A DNA stretch of 64,000 nt from Sipunculus nudus (lineage: Eukaryota; Annelida; Sipuncula; Golfingiida; Sipunculidae). Shown here piece after piece: positions 36,438-47,651 of this stretch (its first letter is position 1; each line of letters begins with the position of its first letter). The position numbers and the translations under genes are program-made. The stretch covers positions 28,756,714 to 28,820,713 of the forward strand of contig CM049320.1 in NCBI GenBank assembly GCA_026874595.1, in the 5' to 3' direction. The notes under the pieces were generated by a model. It saw nothing but the letters and a program-made list of their open reading frames with translations, did not search any database and was not told the DNA's origin.

Positions 36438-36707
36438 ATATAAACATTAGCGATTTTAGGAGGAATTTAAGATTATTTATTATAAAATACAGCCAATAAA
36501 TCTATAAACGACACTTGGAATACTCCAATATACGACTTGATACTAAACTCTGTTTACCAACCAAATACAGGAGAGGTTGGCACAAGAAAGAGTAATTTTT
36601 CCTTACTGTCTTGATATCAGGGTAACATTATTTTGTATGATAGTTTTAGTAACCAGTTTAGTTGTACCATTCCCATTGCACTTTGACGTAAAGCTCCTAT
36701 ATTATTT
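36321..36707. repeat. Perfect 28-bp inverted repeat pair
   Basis: Bases 36321-36348 and 36680-36707 are exact reverse complements over 28 bp (core 'ataggagctttacgtcaaag'). In unit B only a diverged form of the right arm is seen (near 60722-60745). The left arm therefore looks like a recent inverted copy of the right arm. Confidence 0.8.
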
Positions 36708-36754
36708 CTTAGAAGGATAAAAAGATAACAGATTCAATAAATAATATCTTGCAG

Positions 36755-36964
36755 TATCATCTCCCTGTTCTGACAACGACAAAGAATACAATGGCAGTTG
36801 TTATTACTTGAGTAATCGTGTCCCTCATTCAGAGGCACCGACCAAATGTAGTGTTAATGCAAGTGAGTTGGTCATGATAGCCACAGCGGCAGAAAGGAAG
36901 TGGATTGAAAATGATCTGCTATCACAGGAGTCCGCATGGATAGGCGGAGCTACCGACGGATTTT
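36755..36964 (+). CDS. C-type lectin-like domain, exon 1 (copy C2, unit A)
   Basis: The acceptor 'atcttgcag' and donor GTAAGTT enclose exactly 210 bp, phase 1 to phase 1. It codes CSDNDKEYNGSCYYLS (first disulphide hairpin, with Asn-Gly-Ser as possible N-glycan site), helix 1 with APTKC, strand ELVMIATAAER, W-I-E-N-D, and SAWIGGATDGF. It is the second domain type of the locus; its closest copy is C4 at 60839, from which it differs by few residues. With phase 1 on both sides it can follow C1 exon 2 in one transcript or be used after a leader exon directly. No leader lies between C1 and C2, which favours a shared transcript. Confidence 0.85.
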
Positions 36965-37337
36965 GTAAGTTAATACATCTGTATAATTGTAAACATTGTA
37001 ATGTCATCCAGTAATTCGAAATAACATATTATACAGGTAATCCTTTATCCGTTTAATATGCAGAAAATTTGCAAAGATTTGATATTTTGGAGAAAAATTG
37101 AGTAGCATCAGCAATGACCCTTATCCTGATCGCCCATTTTCCCGTATAAGCAAGTGAACAACCAAAGTCATAGGTGACATCAGACGTTTACAAAACGCTC
37201 TTTCCTAATTCGCTTTCATTTGAATATACGGGAAACGTATGAGTATGCTGTGTCATGTTTCGTGTTGTGTCCGCTTAAAAGATTAAAAGACATTTTTTAA
37301 AGTACACTCTTTTAATTTCATGTCATTAATCTTGAAG

Positions 37338-37483
37338 GGGATGGATTGTGTATTTTCATGGATGCTGAAAGAGACATATTATGGTACAACAGGTACGGTC
37401 ACAGAGTGTGCAGTGATCGTTGGCCGGCCGTCTGCAGAAAAGGAGAAGACAGTACAAGTAACGATACTTTCTCTGCTGATTAA
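37338..37483 (+). CDS. C-type lectin-like domain, exon 2 (copy C2)
   Basis: The acceptor AG is in 'cttgaag' (37336-37337), identical in C3 and C4. The join gives W-D-G, then LCIFMDAERD, LWYNRYGHRVCSDRW and PAVCRKG, the C-terminal core with its last two half-cystines. Reading through ends at TAA 37481-37483; splicing at the donor-like GTAACG (37458) would give a 120-bp, phase 1 to 1 exon. Exon 2 is 9 bp longer than in C1 and C3 (120 versus 111 bp up to the donor), a three-residue insertion shared with C4. Spliced onwards it may reach the Thr-rich exon at 38619, but the phases do not match directly. Confidence 0.7.
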
Positions 37484-38277
37484 CCTAATATACGCGAAAT
37501 ATTTAAATACTACTGATTCTTTATGATATAATATATAGGAGCAGTGTGAGGAGAACATGGACTAATTTGTTCCATGGCCTGTTGATTTATATATATATTA
37601 CTTGTGTCATTCTTCAATAATTGGACTTCAAAAACCTCGGCATTCCTCTGCAAAAAGGGTTATACAGAAAAGAAGTAATATTTCTTGCTTAATCTATTAT
37701 TTGGAAAAAAGCTGTTGTGGCATCGGCCGTTGCACAAGCTTCTGTACACTTTGCTGTTATCCTTGTGTAGTTTTCAGCTGCATCTTTTCTCAACTGTAGT
37801 ACGCGTTATCTCTTGAGGCGTGCTTGATATCAACCTTCAATTCACCTTTATGCAATGATACCTGAAATGGGTACTGCTTTTCTTCTTTCACTTTGTTATC
37901 GTCTGGCTGTGAGAATCTGTGAGTTCATTTAAGATTTCCTTTCTAAATTTTATAGCCTTCTCAATGAACCTAGACATATTGAATGTATTCATTCAAAGGT
38001 TAGAACATCTTATTGCAAGGCTAATCTGATACGATACAAAACATAGAATTAATCCTGATTTTATTTGTAACATTCAAATATATCAGTTAAATATGGCATA
38101 TTTGCCTTTTCATTTAAATGCATATGATTTAAACATCATTTTATTCATAAATATGCTAAAAAAGTTTTACGTGATACTTTACTTTAACATGCCATGTACA
38201 AATTATATCAGTGATAAATACAGATATATATTTTTTATATTAGCAATTACCTAATGACGACATTTGAAGGTAACTGT

Positions 38278-38278
<1 letters not shown>
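37484..38278. other. Conserved intron or intergenic sequence (partner 61590-62160)
   Basis: Colinear with 61590-62160. A short stretch near 37608-37675 keeps the frame SAF-x-CKKGYTEKK-stop in both units, but there is no convincing acceptor before it. It may hold the missing small exon between lectin and Thr-rich exon, or nothing. Confidence 0.35.
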
Positions 38279-38343
<65 letters not shown>

Positions 38344-38385
38344 ATTATTTATATATATTTATATATATATATTTATATATATTCA
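38279..38385. repeat. (TA)n microsatellite
   Basis: A long TA array (38279-38333) followed by interrupted 'tatatatttata' units. Absent from the same place in unit B. Confidence 0.95.
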
Positions 38386-38618
38386 GGTGCAAGATAGCAA
38401 ATTATGACATTTATTTAAGTTTTTGAGTGTAAAATGCTCCATCTGCTTATCTGCTTCCCCAAAGACAGTTTGTAAGTTTTAACTTATTGAAAACTGAAAG
38501 CTGCAAATTTTAATAAACATCTTTGGGTTATTGAACACATATAATGAAAGTAAATAAAATCGTAAAGATATTGAGTCAAGATATTTAATATCTTTACACT
38601 ATCCTCATTTTTGCCCAG

Positions 38619-39395
38619 AAAAAAAGCCACACTGAAAGTGCCCATGATAGAAATACAGAAACAACTATCAAAACTACTGACCAGGATGCTGGAGAAACAA
38701 CTCCCCCAACTCAGACTACTGACCCAGATGCAGGAGAAACAACTCTTTCCATCCAGACTAAAGGCCGAGATGCTGGAGAAAAAACACTTCTCATCCAGAA
38801 TCATGACCAAGATGCTGGAGAAACATCTCCTCCTACTCGGACTACTGGCCAAGATGCTGGAGAAACAACTCCTCCGACCCAAACTAGTGACCGAGACGCT
38901 GGAGAAAGAATCCCTCCTATGCAGGCTACTGACCGAGATGCTGTAGAAACAACACCTCCCATCCAGACTACAGACGGAGATGCTGGAGTAACAACACCTC
39001 CTAACCAGACTACTGACCAGGATGATAGAAAAACCACTCTTCCCACCAAGACTACTGACCAAGATGCTGGAGAAACAACTCTTCCCACTAGGACGACTGA
39101 CCAAGATGCTGATGAATCAGAATTTACCAAAACTACTGGCCAAAATAGTGATGAATTCACTCCAGCCACAAAACGCATTCCGGTGGCAACCACCCAAAAT
39201 ATCGAGACAACTGACAAAAAGCTTGAAGCAACTACCAAACTGTCCAAGACAACTAAACATGATGCTGAAACGATTAGGGTGCCTTATGGTCCTCAGAACA
39301 AACCCGGGTATGGCAACAATCATCTAAAAGCAATGCCGGGAAGGTTATGCTATATACTGATAACAAAGGAGGGGTACTCTCTCATTTGTGATTAA
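38619..39395 (+). CDS. Thr/Pro-rich 14-residue repeat exon (mucin-like tail), copy M1
   Basis: The acceptor 'cctcatttttgcccag' precedes a 777-bp exon, phase 0, ending in TAA (39393-39395). Only this frame is open to the end. It codes ten full and about two worn repeats of 14 residues, consensus TTDQDAGETTPPTQ, followed by a Thr-rich stretch and a conserved basic/aromatic end (VPYGPQNKPGYG, then MPGRLCYI and YSLICD). Thr density suggests heavy O-glycosylation, as in mucin stalks (inference). It lies 1.2 kb behind C2, as M2 lies behind C4, so it is probably the C-terminal part of the same gene, yet the phase does not match the C2 donor. Open frames of 206 and 148 codons on the minus strand and 111 codons in another + frame are shadows of the 42-bp repeat. 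Confidence 0.7.
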   Translation, partial: KKSHTESAHDRNTETTIKTTDQDAGETTPPTQTTDPDAGETTLSIQTKGRDAGEKTLLIQNHDQDAGETSPPTRTTGQDAGETTPPTQTSDRDAGERIPPMQATDRDAVETTPPIQTTDGDAGVTTPPNQTTDQDDRKTTLPTKTTDQDAGETTLPTRTTDQDADESEFTKTTGQNSDEFTPATKRIPVATTQNIETTDKKLEATTKLSKTTKHDAETIRVPYGPQNKPGYGNNHLKAMPGRLCYILITKEGYSLICD

Positions 39396-40113
39396 ATGTA
39401 TGTAATTTGTAGACTGAATAGATTGGCATAGACTGCCAATTTACGTTACACAATACGAAGATACGTGTGCCTTTTTGATAGTTCGGGTACTATATCAACA
39501 AAACTGAATATGGTATATATGTATTAAATGTTGAAATGCCATGCACTTATTTCGTCCAGAAAAAAACATTAAGCTCACTGTCTTTTAATGATAATTTTAC
39601 CATGGAGATGTTTTTAAATGAAAAGCGTAAGATAGCAAGATTCTCAAGTGGTGTACATATTAAACGTTATCAATGTAGTCAATTGTCCTTACTTTATCTG
39701 CACTAACCGCATCTCATCGGGTTTTTTTTCGGAGATAAACGAATCATCTTTATGATAAATACGTAACATGTCTGTATTATAATTCATTGATTAATTTTAA
39801 AATTCTACATTTTCTCTCGCACAAATTATAATTAAATAAATATATTGTGTCAGTATATTGATTTAGAATTTCGTGTTGTTCACATTGTCCATGATTGTCT
39901 CTGTTTATTTAGAGATCGTTTATTGAAGAATATCAAAGGATTCTTTGAATCAATTCAATACAGAATCGGGTTCCAATTTTTATATAGATTAAATTTGTAA
40001 TTGATTTTGGTTGCTGCCTCTATTGAATAAAGTACATAGCGGTCGCAAAGGAGTAGTTTTATTGGATAGAGACGATTCCCATAAAGTCAGTTTAGCTGCC
40101 TCACACCACGGTT
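39396..40113. repeat. 3' flank of M1, older repeat copy
   Basis: Colinear with 63455-64000 after M2, and also related, at lower identity, to 40950-41530 and 42360-42949. It is non-coding. Confidence 0.7.
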
Positions 40114-41531
40114 TAATCGTTTCTACGTAACCTCATATTTATTGTCTCTATGACCTCGCATATAAAATATTACCAGAGGTTATCAACAGTTGTCACTATT
40201 CCGATTTCCTCCGAAAAACCTCTGATATGCCCAATGATCTTATTAACAAAAATATTATGTTCATTTTTATGATTTATAAATGTAAAAGCAAATAAAAAAA
40301 AATCCACAAACGCGCATGGTAAACCTCTGTCAACTGCCTCACGTTGAGTGTTTTTCCATGACTATATGCAAAGACACACCACGCACATCTCATAAAAGAA
40401 GTAAGGGAATCAAAATGTGGTATCAGAAAAGTATTGTATATTTGATCCTTTATGCGTCCCCCATACACTATTTTTACACGTCACAAACACTATTCGTCCC
40501 CGGTTAGACTCTTTCCCTCCGACATCATAGTGTTTCGTTGGTCTACATCAAGTGCGTAATATGCGTTTGTAAGTTCTGGTTCCCAAGCGTCTCTGTGTGG
40601 GAAGAAGACTTCTATTTTCATAATTCATTACAATGTCTGTCAAATGCAGATAAAATCCGGTTTTTTTTCGTGAAAACTCTAGATTTATTTCGGATTTATT
40701 GGCTTTTTTCAGTCATGACAAGACAAGCGGAAGATTCCAAAGACCAGCCATCCCCTGTCATCAAAATATTTGGAAAAAAAGTCGATAATTTAACCATTGG
40801 ATAATGACCGAAGAACCGGAACTGTTGAATACAGGTTAACGTATAAATCAAATATCTAAAAAACCGCATGACTTAGTAGACCTTCACATATAACCCCTGG
40901 GAGACATTCAACGCACATACTTTAATGTTTACCAATATATTAAATGTTGAGATGTAATGCACTTAATATGTCCAGAAAAAGAAACAACTTTAAGCTCACT
41001 ATCTTTTAATGATATTTTAACCATCTAGGGTGCTTTTAAACGAAGTGTAAGGCAGAAATATTTTAAAGTGGTGTTCATGTTGAACGTTATCGATAATGTC
41101 AATTGTCCTTACTTCATCTGCGCTAACCGCATCATATCGGTTTTTCCTTGATAAACTAATCATCTGTTGATAAATACGTTACATGTGTACATTATAATTC
41201 ATAGATTAATTTTGAAATTTTCTCTCGCACATATTATAAATAAATAAATATATATTATGACATCATTTTATTTAAGAATTTCCAGCTTTTCGCATTGTCC
41301 ATGGTTGTCGTTGCGTATGTGGAGATAGTTTGATGAACGATATAAAAGGATTCCTTGAATCTATTCAATACAGAATCGGGTTCCAATTAATAGATTGATT
41401 AAATTTGTAAACACATCTCAATTCCGGTTGCTGCCTCTATTGATTTAAGTACATAACGGCCACAAAGGGGTAGTTTTTTTTGTATAGACGATCCCCATTA
41501 AAAATCAGTTAAGCTGGCTCACACCACGGTG
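40114..41531. repeat. 1418-bp tandem duplication, copy 1
   Basis: Base n matches base n+1418 with only a handful of differences in 1418 bases (for example 'gtctacatc' versus 'gcctacatc', 'ttattggc' versus 'ttataggc', 'aatatatt' versus 'aatgtatt'). A possible exon (acceptor 'ggcttttttcag', about 40702-40804, ending in TAA) codes a hydrophilic peptide starting MTRQAEDSKDQPS; it is unrecognised. The open frames at 40274-40507 are identical in both copies but carry no known motif. Confidence 0.9.
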
Positions 41532-42949
41532 TAATCGTTTCTACGTAACCTCATATTTATTGTCTCTATGACCTCGCATATAAAATATTACCAGAGGTTA
41601 TCAACAGTTGTCACTATTCCGATTTCCTCCGAAAAACCTCTGATATGCCCAATGATCTTATTAACAAAAATATTATGTTCATTTTTATGATTTATAAATG
41701 TAAAAGCAAATAAAAAAAAATCCACAAACGCGCATGGTAAACCTCTGTCAACTGCCTCACGTTGAGTGTTTTTCCATGACTATATGCAAAGACACACCAC
41801 GCACATCTCATAAAAGAAGTAAGGGAATCAAAATGTGGTATCAGAAAAGTATTGTATATTTGATCCTTTATGCGTCCCCCATACACTATTTTTACACGTC
41901 ACAAACACTATTCGTCCCCGGTTAGACTCTTTCCCTCCGACATCATAGTGTTTCGTTGGCCTACATCAAGTGCGTAATATGCGTTTGTAAGTTCTGGTTC
42001 CCAAGCGTCTCTGTGTGGGAAGAAGACTTCTATTTTCATAATTCATTACAATGTCTGTCAAATGCAGATAAAATCCGGTTTTTTTTCGTGAAAACTCTAG
42101 ATTTATTTCGGATTTATAGGCTTTTTTCAGTCATGACAAGACAAGCGGAAGATTCCAAAGACCAGCCATCCCCTGTCATCAAAATATTTGGAAAAAAAGT
42201 CGATAATTTAACCATTGGATAATGACCGAAGAACCGGAACTGTTGAATACAGGTTAACGTATAAATCAAATATCTAAAAAACCGCATGACTTAGTAGACC
42301 TTCACATATAACCCCTGGGAGACATTCAACGCACATACTTTAATGTTTACCAATGTATTAAATGTTGAGATGTAATGCACTTAATATGTCCAGAAAAAGA
42401 AACAACTTTAAGCTCACTATCTTTTAATGATATTTTAACCATCTAGGGTGCTTTTAAACGAAGTGTAAGGCAGAAATATTTTAAAGTGGTGTTCATGTTG
42501 AACGTTATCGATAATGTCAATTGTCCTTACTTCATCTGCGCTAACCGCATCATATCGGTTTTTCCTTGATAAACTAATCATCTGTTGATAAATACGTTAC
42601 ATGTGTACATTATAATTCATAGATTAATTTTGAAATTTTCTCTCGCACATATTATAAATAAATAAATATATATTATGACATCATTTTATTTAAGAATTTC
42701 CAGCTTTTCGCATTGTCCATGGTTGTCGTTGCGTATGTGGAGATAGTTTGATGAACGATATAAAAGGATTCCTTGAATCTATTCAATACAGAATCGGGTT
42801 CCAATTAATAGATTGATTAAATTTGTAAACACATCTCAATTCCGGTTGCTGCCTCTATTGATTTAAGTACATAACGGCCGCAAAGGGGTAGTTTTTTTTT
42901 GTATAGACGATCCCCATTAAAAATCAGTTAAGCTGGCTCACACCACGGT
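41532..42949. repeat. 1418-bp tandem duplication, copy 2
   Basis: Near-identical direct copy of 40114-41531. What follows (42950-43260) is an older, clearly diverged copy of the first part of the unit, so the recent event copied a stretch spanning two older repeats, as in unequal crossing-over. Confidence 0.9.
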
Positions 42950-43260
42950 GTAATCGTTTCTACGTAACCTCAATATTTATTGTCGCTATGAATTCGCATG
43001 ACCAGAGGTTATCATAATGCTGACACTAGGTGTCGTCTTTAACGTCACTTTCTGATTTCCGCCGAAAAACCTTTGATATGTCCAATGATCTGATTAAAAA
43101 ATATTATGTTAATATTTATTATTTCTGAATATTTTAAAGCATAAAAAAAAATTTGTTCCGCAAACGCAAATGAAAAACGTCTGTCAACTGCATCAAGTTG
43201 AGTGTTTTTATCATGACCATTAGCAAAGACGCATAAAGCATATCTCAGACAAGAAGTAAA
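42950..43260. repeat. Older diverged copy of the 1418-bp unit's first part
   Basis: It aligns with 40114-40440 with many substitutions and small indels ('aacctcaatatttattgtcgctatg' against 'aacctcatatttattgtctctatg'). Confidence 0.75.
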
Positions 43261-43714
43261 GGAAACAAACTATGGTATATCTGTGGCTGGATAGTATATT
43301 CTGGAAGTTGCTTCTTCCTAGGCCAAGAAGCGTCTGTAGATGCGTTGCAAATATGATATCGTTATGATAGTCAACTTGTACTGGTTACTACAGGGGTAGA
43401 GGACACCTCATTAATCAGCGTTTTAGGTGAAGGATGTGAAATTGATCGATGGGTTGCGCTGCCATTGGATTTGGTAGGGTTAATTTTCCCATAATTCACC
43501 ATGTGTCCCATGTATGATATAACGGCAAAGTATGTACTCTCGATTGTGAATCTGAATTAAATTGACCAAGGTGACTATTACCTATTGTGAATGTGAGTTG
43601 AATTTCAAAACCATATGATAATGATTGGCTAGATCCACGTGTTTTTTTTATGGGTTTATGAAAAAAACGAACTTGGTTGATTAAGTTATATTATGTCTTA
43701 TACCAGTAGTCTTG
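43261..43714. other. Non-coding stretch
   Basis: No exon or recognised repeat. Confidence 0.35.
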
Positions 43715-43925
43715 AAATATAGGGCCTGGACAGCTCATCTGGAGACCCGGGTTCTATTCCCGGTGAGGCTATGAGAGTTGTAGTTGTAGTTGCCCATCCA
43801 AGGTCGGTAGTTTGTCCCGGGTCCTCCGGTTTCCTTCACCTTTACCGCCAACATCAGAGCCCTTGAGAGCCCTCGTATTAGTTATTATAACTAGTTGTAC
43901 AATCCATGAAAAATAAATAAAGTTA
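43715..43925 (+). mobile_element. tRNA-derived SINE lacking the anticodon arm
   Basis: Box A-like 'agctcatctgga' is followed almost at once by a good box B ('gggttctattccc') and 'ggtgaggct', so the anticodon arm is missing. The body continues with 'cccgggtcctccggtttcct' and 'accgccaacatcagagccc' and ends in an A/T-rich tail 'aaaaataaataaagtt'. This is the form of a tRNA-headed SINE with a conserved central domain; the family is not named here. Confidence 0.65.
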
Positions 43926-46854
43926 AAGAGTTATAAATCAGTTTTTGATAATCACTATTAATTTTGACAGCCAAGCTGATTGGAAGGGTTTGAAATTGTT
44001 TTTAAAGTGACCGGATACCGTTACCATCGATCTTGTGCACAGATCAAGCAATACGTGTGTCAAAATCTGTCCGAGAGTATAGGTCATTACATGTATGTTT
44101 TATTTTATTTTTTTTTTTTCATTACCCATGACAGCTAAATCACATTATCCTTAATATTAAGATAGGAACACCAATTAGAAATGATACTATCACACAAACA
44201 AACACACGCATATACAAACCAGGGTTAGTATTCTTCCGGGAAGATATGTATTTCTTTCTTTCCCAGGAAAACAAATGACATTTTCGGGAAGTTTCAGGTA
44301 AAAAAGAAAGTTAGGGAAGAAATTATGTTTCGTGTATTGATTCATATCCTCACATAATTGCCGCAGATTGATTCAGCGTCAAGGGTTTTGATTTATTAGT
44401 CCGACAAAATTATATTACTTGTAGGCATTTTTAACTTAGACATTCCAAGCCATATATTTTGAAAGACATTGAATCTCCCGAAAATGCTAGAATATTTGTA
44501 TTATTCAAATGTACATATTTAAACATTTTCCAAAAAGGATGCATGTGTGCTTTCAAATAATATAAATAATAGCTTAATATTTTGCCTAGCAATATTTAAC
44601 CATCATGAAATGGTGAATTCTTTTTTGAAAACATTTCTTAATGTGTCATTGGAAGTATATACATATTAGTGTATGAGTCCCCAAAAGATTCTCCCTTACC
44701 ATAAGAAGACGTCGTTACAACTCGATCTTACACGAGAGTGTCCATATCCATGGCTTGTTTAGAAAATACCAGTAAGTTAATTAAAAGTTATATGCATGGT
44801 GTTGATCATCTTGGTGTTGAACACTTTAATAATAAGTAAAGGTGTGATTCTACCAGAACCATCACGAGCACGATGTTTTGCCCTGTTCTTGCTGGTGCAA
44901 CGGAACATTGTTCGTCCCTTTAAAATCAGAGCATTATATTATTTTAAAGTTTTAGTATTTAAAAAAACAGTGAACGGGTGCCCGAGAAAATAAAAAAATA
45001 TTATCATTGCGATTGAAGGCATTTCAAACATTTCAAGACGGACTCAGAAGTTCCCGGCAGAACAAACTAGGAATCCATGAATTGCACTGAAACTAGTTAA
45101 TCCGGAAGAGGGCAATATCTGGCGATAGGCGGTATCAATACCGTTTACCGAGATCACGTTTTATTATGTGTTCACCTATTGATCGGTTCTGTCTGTTGTT
45201 TCTTTACTACTTAGATATTTCTACAGACGGATAATTCATAAACATATATACAATAACTTGAAGGGATGTCCTAACAGCAGTTTCTGCAAAGTATTTTATT
45301 TAGTATTTCCTGTGCCCTTTTTTCGTCTCAACAAAAGCGGTAAAGCTTTTTACTAACAATTTATTTGGTTTAACCATTAGGACAATGTTAAAGGATGTTG
45401 AGGATGAATGTATTCAGTCCGGAAGCAATTTTGGTAACAAAGGACTCTCATGTTAACGGAGAAAGAAGACTGACGGTCCTTTGATGAAAAATAATTAATG
45501 AGTGAGGAACTTTTTTTACCATCAAACCATACAGTATAGAATATACAATACACAGTCATACAATGTAGAATCAATCTAGGAGGGTGTTATATCAAAATAG
45601 CTCCATTCAGTCGATTTCATATGCTGGAAAAGTAAGAAAAATCTCTCAGTTTATTATGAATGTTTTGTTACCTTTATGTGAGCTTGATTTATATTTGGTA
45701 AAATGAACCTAGTTAAAACATTTGAAATAAGTTACACGGTTCTTCTGTGATAAAAAAAACAACCTTATCCCGCTCTAGGTCATAGAGTTCATCACATTAC
45801 TCTAGCGCAATGTTATACAAAATGCATTGATAACATGTAGATAAGAGCAAGTTTATATTTACATAATTAACAAACCTATTCTTCCTCACTAAAGATTAGG
45901 TTAATACCCATTATGTCAATGAAACAGTCAGATGTGATTATCCTCGAAACGCATGACACTTATTATCTGTGTAGAGATCGGCAATAGGATTAATAACATG
46001 CTCTGTAGCGACACCTCTCAGCACAATGTCACAGTTTCTACATTTCCAGAAGCTCATTAAGCCAGTTGGATATCGCTTCTTCAAACATTGTCTGTACACT
46101 AGCCGTCGTTTGGCTATTCAACTGCTGGTTAGTTTTACTCTTTTACAGATAGCTTAACTTTACAGGATTGTGATAGGTTTGTGTAGTCTGTTGATTTGAA
46201 CAAAGGAATGTTCCTCTACGTTCTCTTCTGCTTCACTGAAGCTGACCTGCAAATGAGTAAATACAATCAAAGAAGTAACATTATGATAAATATTTCTTTA
46301 AATGTATTAATGTAAATAGTTATATTGATCCTAAGCAGAATATGGAAAAGTTAAATTATTGTCAGGACTGTGTAAAGTGCGTGATATTCTTTTTGTCTTT
46401 TACAATCCTAAAAAAAATATCAGTTGAATGGAATGGAACTGCTAAATATTTCAGCATCCAGATTTTTCACTATATCTTTTTATTAAAAGTCTTATGCGAA
46501 TATGAATTTATGTGCAGTTTCATCTTTCCATCTAATGAATATCATGCAAACAAGACAGACCTAAATATTTGTGAAATAATTTAACACGAGATCTGCCAGA
46601 ATGTCTGCAAACTGTAGTTGATCGACATGCTTTAATATAGATAAGTCTTGAAAACATAACTGATCAGCCATTTAAATCCGAACATCAATCCTGACCTAGA
46701 TATTTTTATTCAAGAAGTATTATTTTATCGGTTTCACAGATACCTTGTTTCAGGGAATAATATGACCAATGACTGATTCCCATGCTTTTGTAATAAGCCA
46801 TCACTAATTTTCTTCAATTCTAGCAGAGTACCTAACATTATTTTGCATTATTAG
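43926..46854. other. Non-coding stretch
   Basis: No supported exon. The open frames at 44796, 45377 and 46342 have no recognised motif. Confidence 0.35.
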
Positions 46855-47050
46855 CTTCTTGTTCGCAAAGCTGGGTTGAATATAAGTTGTTATTACTATG
46901 GACCATCTGGAAATAGCCCTGTCGTCTGGCTAAGGCGTCAACAAAGAAAGAAAATGAATTGGTTATGAAACATTAGTATGGATTCTACAGACCTGGGTTG
47001 GTGGCCCGGCCAAGATACTGGATAGGATGCTGGTACTGTTTCATTTGTAT
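46855..47050 (+). pseudogene. C-type lectin-like exon 1, frameshifted (copy C5)
   Basis: It follows an acceptor-like 'catta-ttag' and opens A-S-C-S-Q-S-W-V-E-Y, the same layout as the start of the other CTLD exons (Cys, then W-x-E-Y). Further pieces follow in shifted frames: SCYYYGPSGNSPVVWL, then NELVM, then WVGGPAKIL (the WIGG strand). At least two frameshifts and a stop break the frame. It is more distant from C1-C4 than these are from each other. Confidence 0.5.
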
Positions 47051-47517
47051 ACAAATGTATGGGAACCAAATATATAAAGAAATATGCATGACCAGTGTGC
47101 CATGTTGTTCACTATGAAATGATCATAAATTAATCTCATACAGAAATCTTGAGAAAATATTCTAATCACCTAAATATGGAGTCTTGGAGAGAAATGTCTA
47201 GTTTTCTTCATCAGATATCTTTCTCAGGTCCTCAGCTTTTCATGGGCTCTAGTTTTTACCCTTAAAGTAACTTATCTCCGCACCTTTCTTTACCTTTTGC
47301 ACAGAAATTCATTTTATGCAAAAAAAATGTAATACCTAGGCTATAATCGAACATTATTTCCAACTCTAAAGTCATCACACGCTTCCTTTGTTTGGCTGCA
47401 TATATCTGACGTAATTATTATTATTTACAATAATGGTGAAGCTTTGCCAGTTTAACATAAGAAATTATATCATTACTATTTTTAATTAATTTTCTATACA
47501 CCTAAACCGACTTGAAG

Positions 47518-47651
47518 GTAAAGATGACTGTTTATCCACATATTCCCCGACTGATGGTTGGCTTTTGCTGCCTTGCACAGGGAAAACATTGCCTGTGTGC
47601 CAAAAAAGTTCTAATAGTTTGGGTACCGTAAATTTGTATTGCATAAAATAA
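47518..47651 (+). pseudogene. C-type lectin-like exon 2 (copy C5), frame intact
   Basis: After 'cttgaag', the same acceptor context as in C2-C4, an open frame codes DDCLSTYSPTDGWLLLPC and then KTLPVCQKS, a good CTLD C-terminus (Cys, Trp, P-C, P-V-C), and continues to TAA at 47649-47651. Its exon 1 at 46855 is broken, so the gene is called a pseudogene, though exon 2 itself looks intact and could be used by another transcript. The 470-base spacing fits the intron length of the intact copies. Confidence 0.55.

Noticed and set aside
37602-37799. Conserved phrase SAF-x-CKKGYTEKK as an exon
   Set aside because: Frame is kept in both units, but there is no acceptor with a pyrimidine tract before it, and high overall identity of this region between units would keep a frame by chance.
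38484-39247. Long minus-strand open frames (206 and 148 codons) with Ser/Val-rich repeats
   Set aside because: They are antisense readings of the 42-bp Thr-rich repeat; a repeat length divisible by 3 keeps several frames open. No splice or start context supports them.
40274-42222. Open frames repeated identically at 40.3-40.8 and 41.7-42.2 kb as duplicated genes
   Set aside because: The identity covers the whole 1418-bp unit, not only the frames, and the third, older copy does not keep them.
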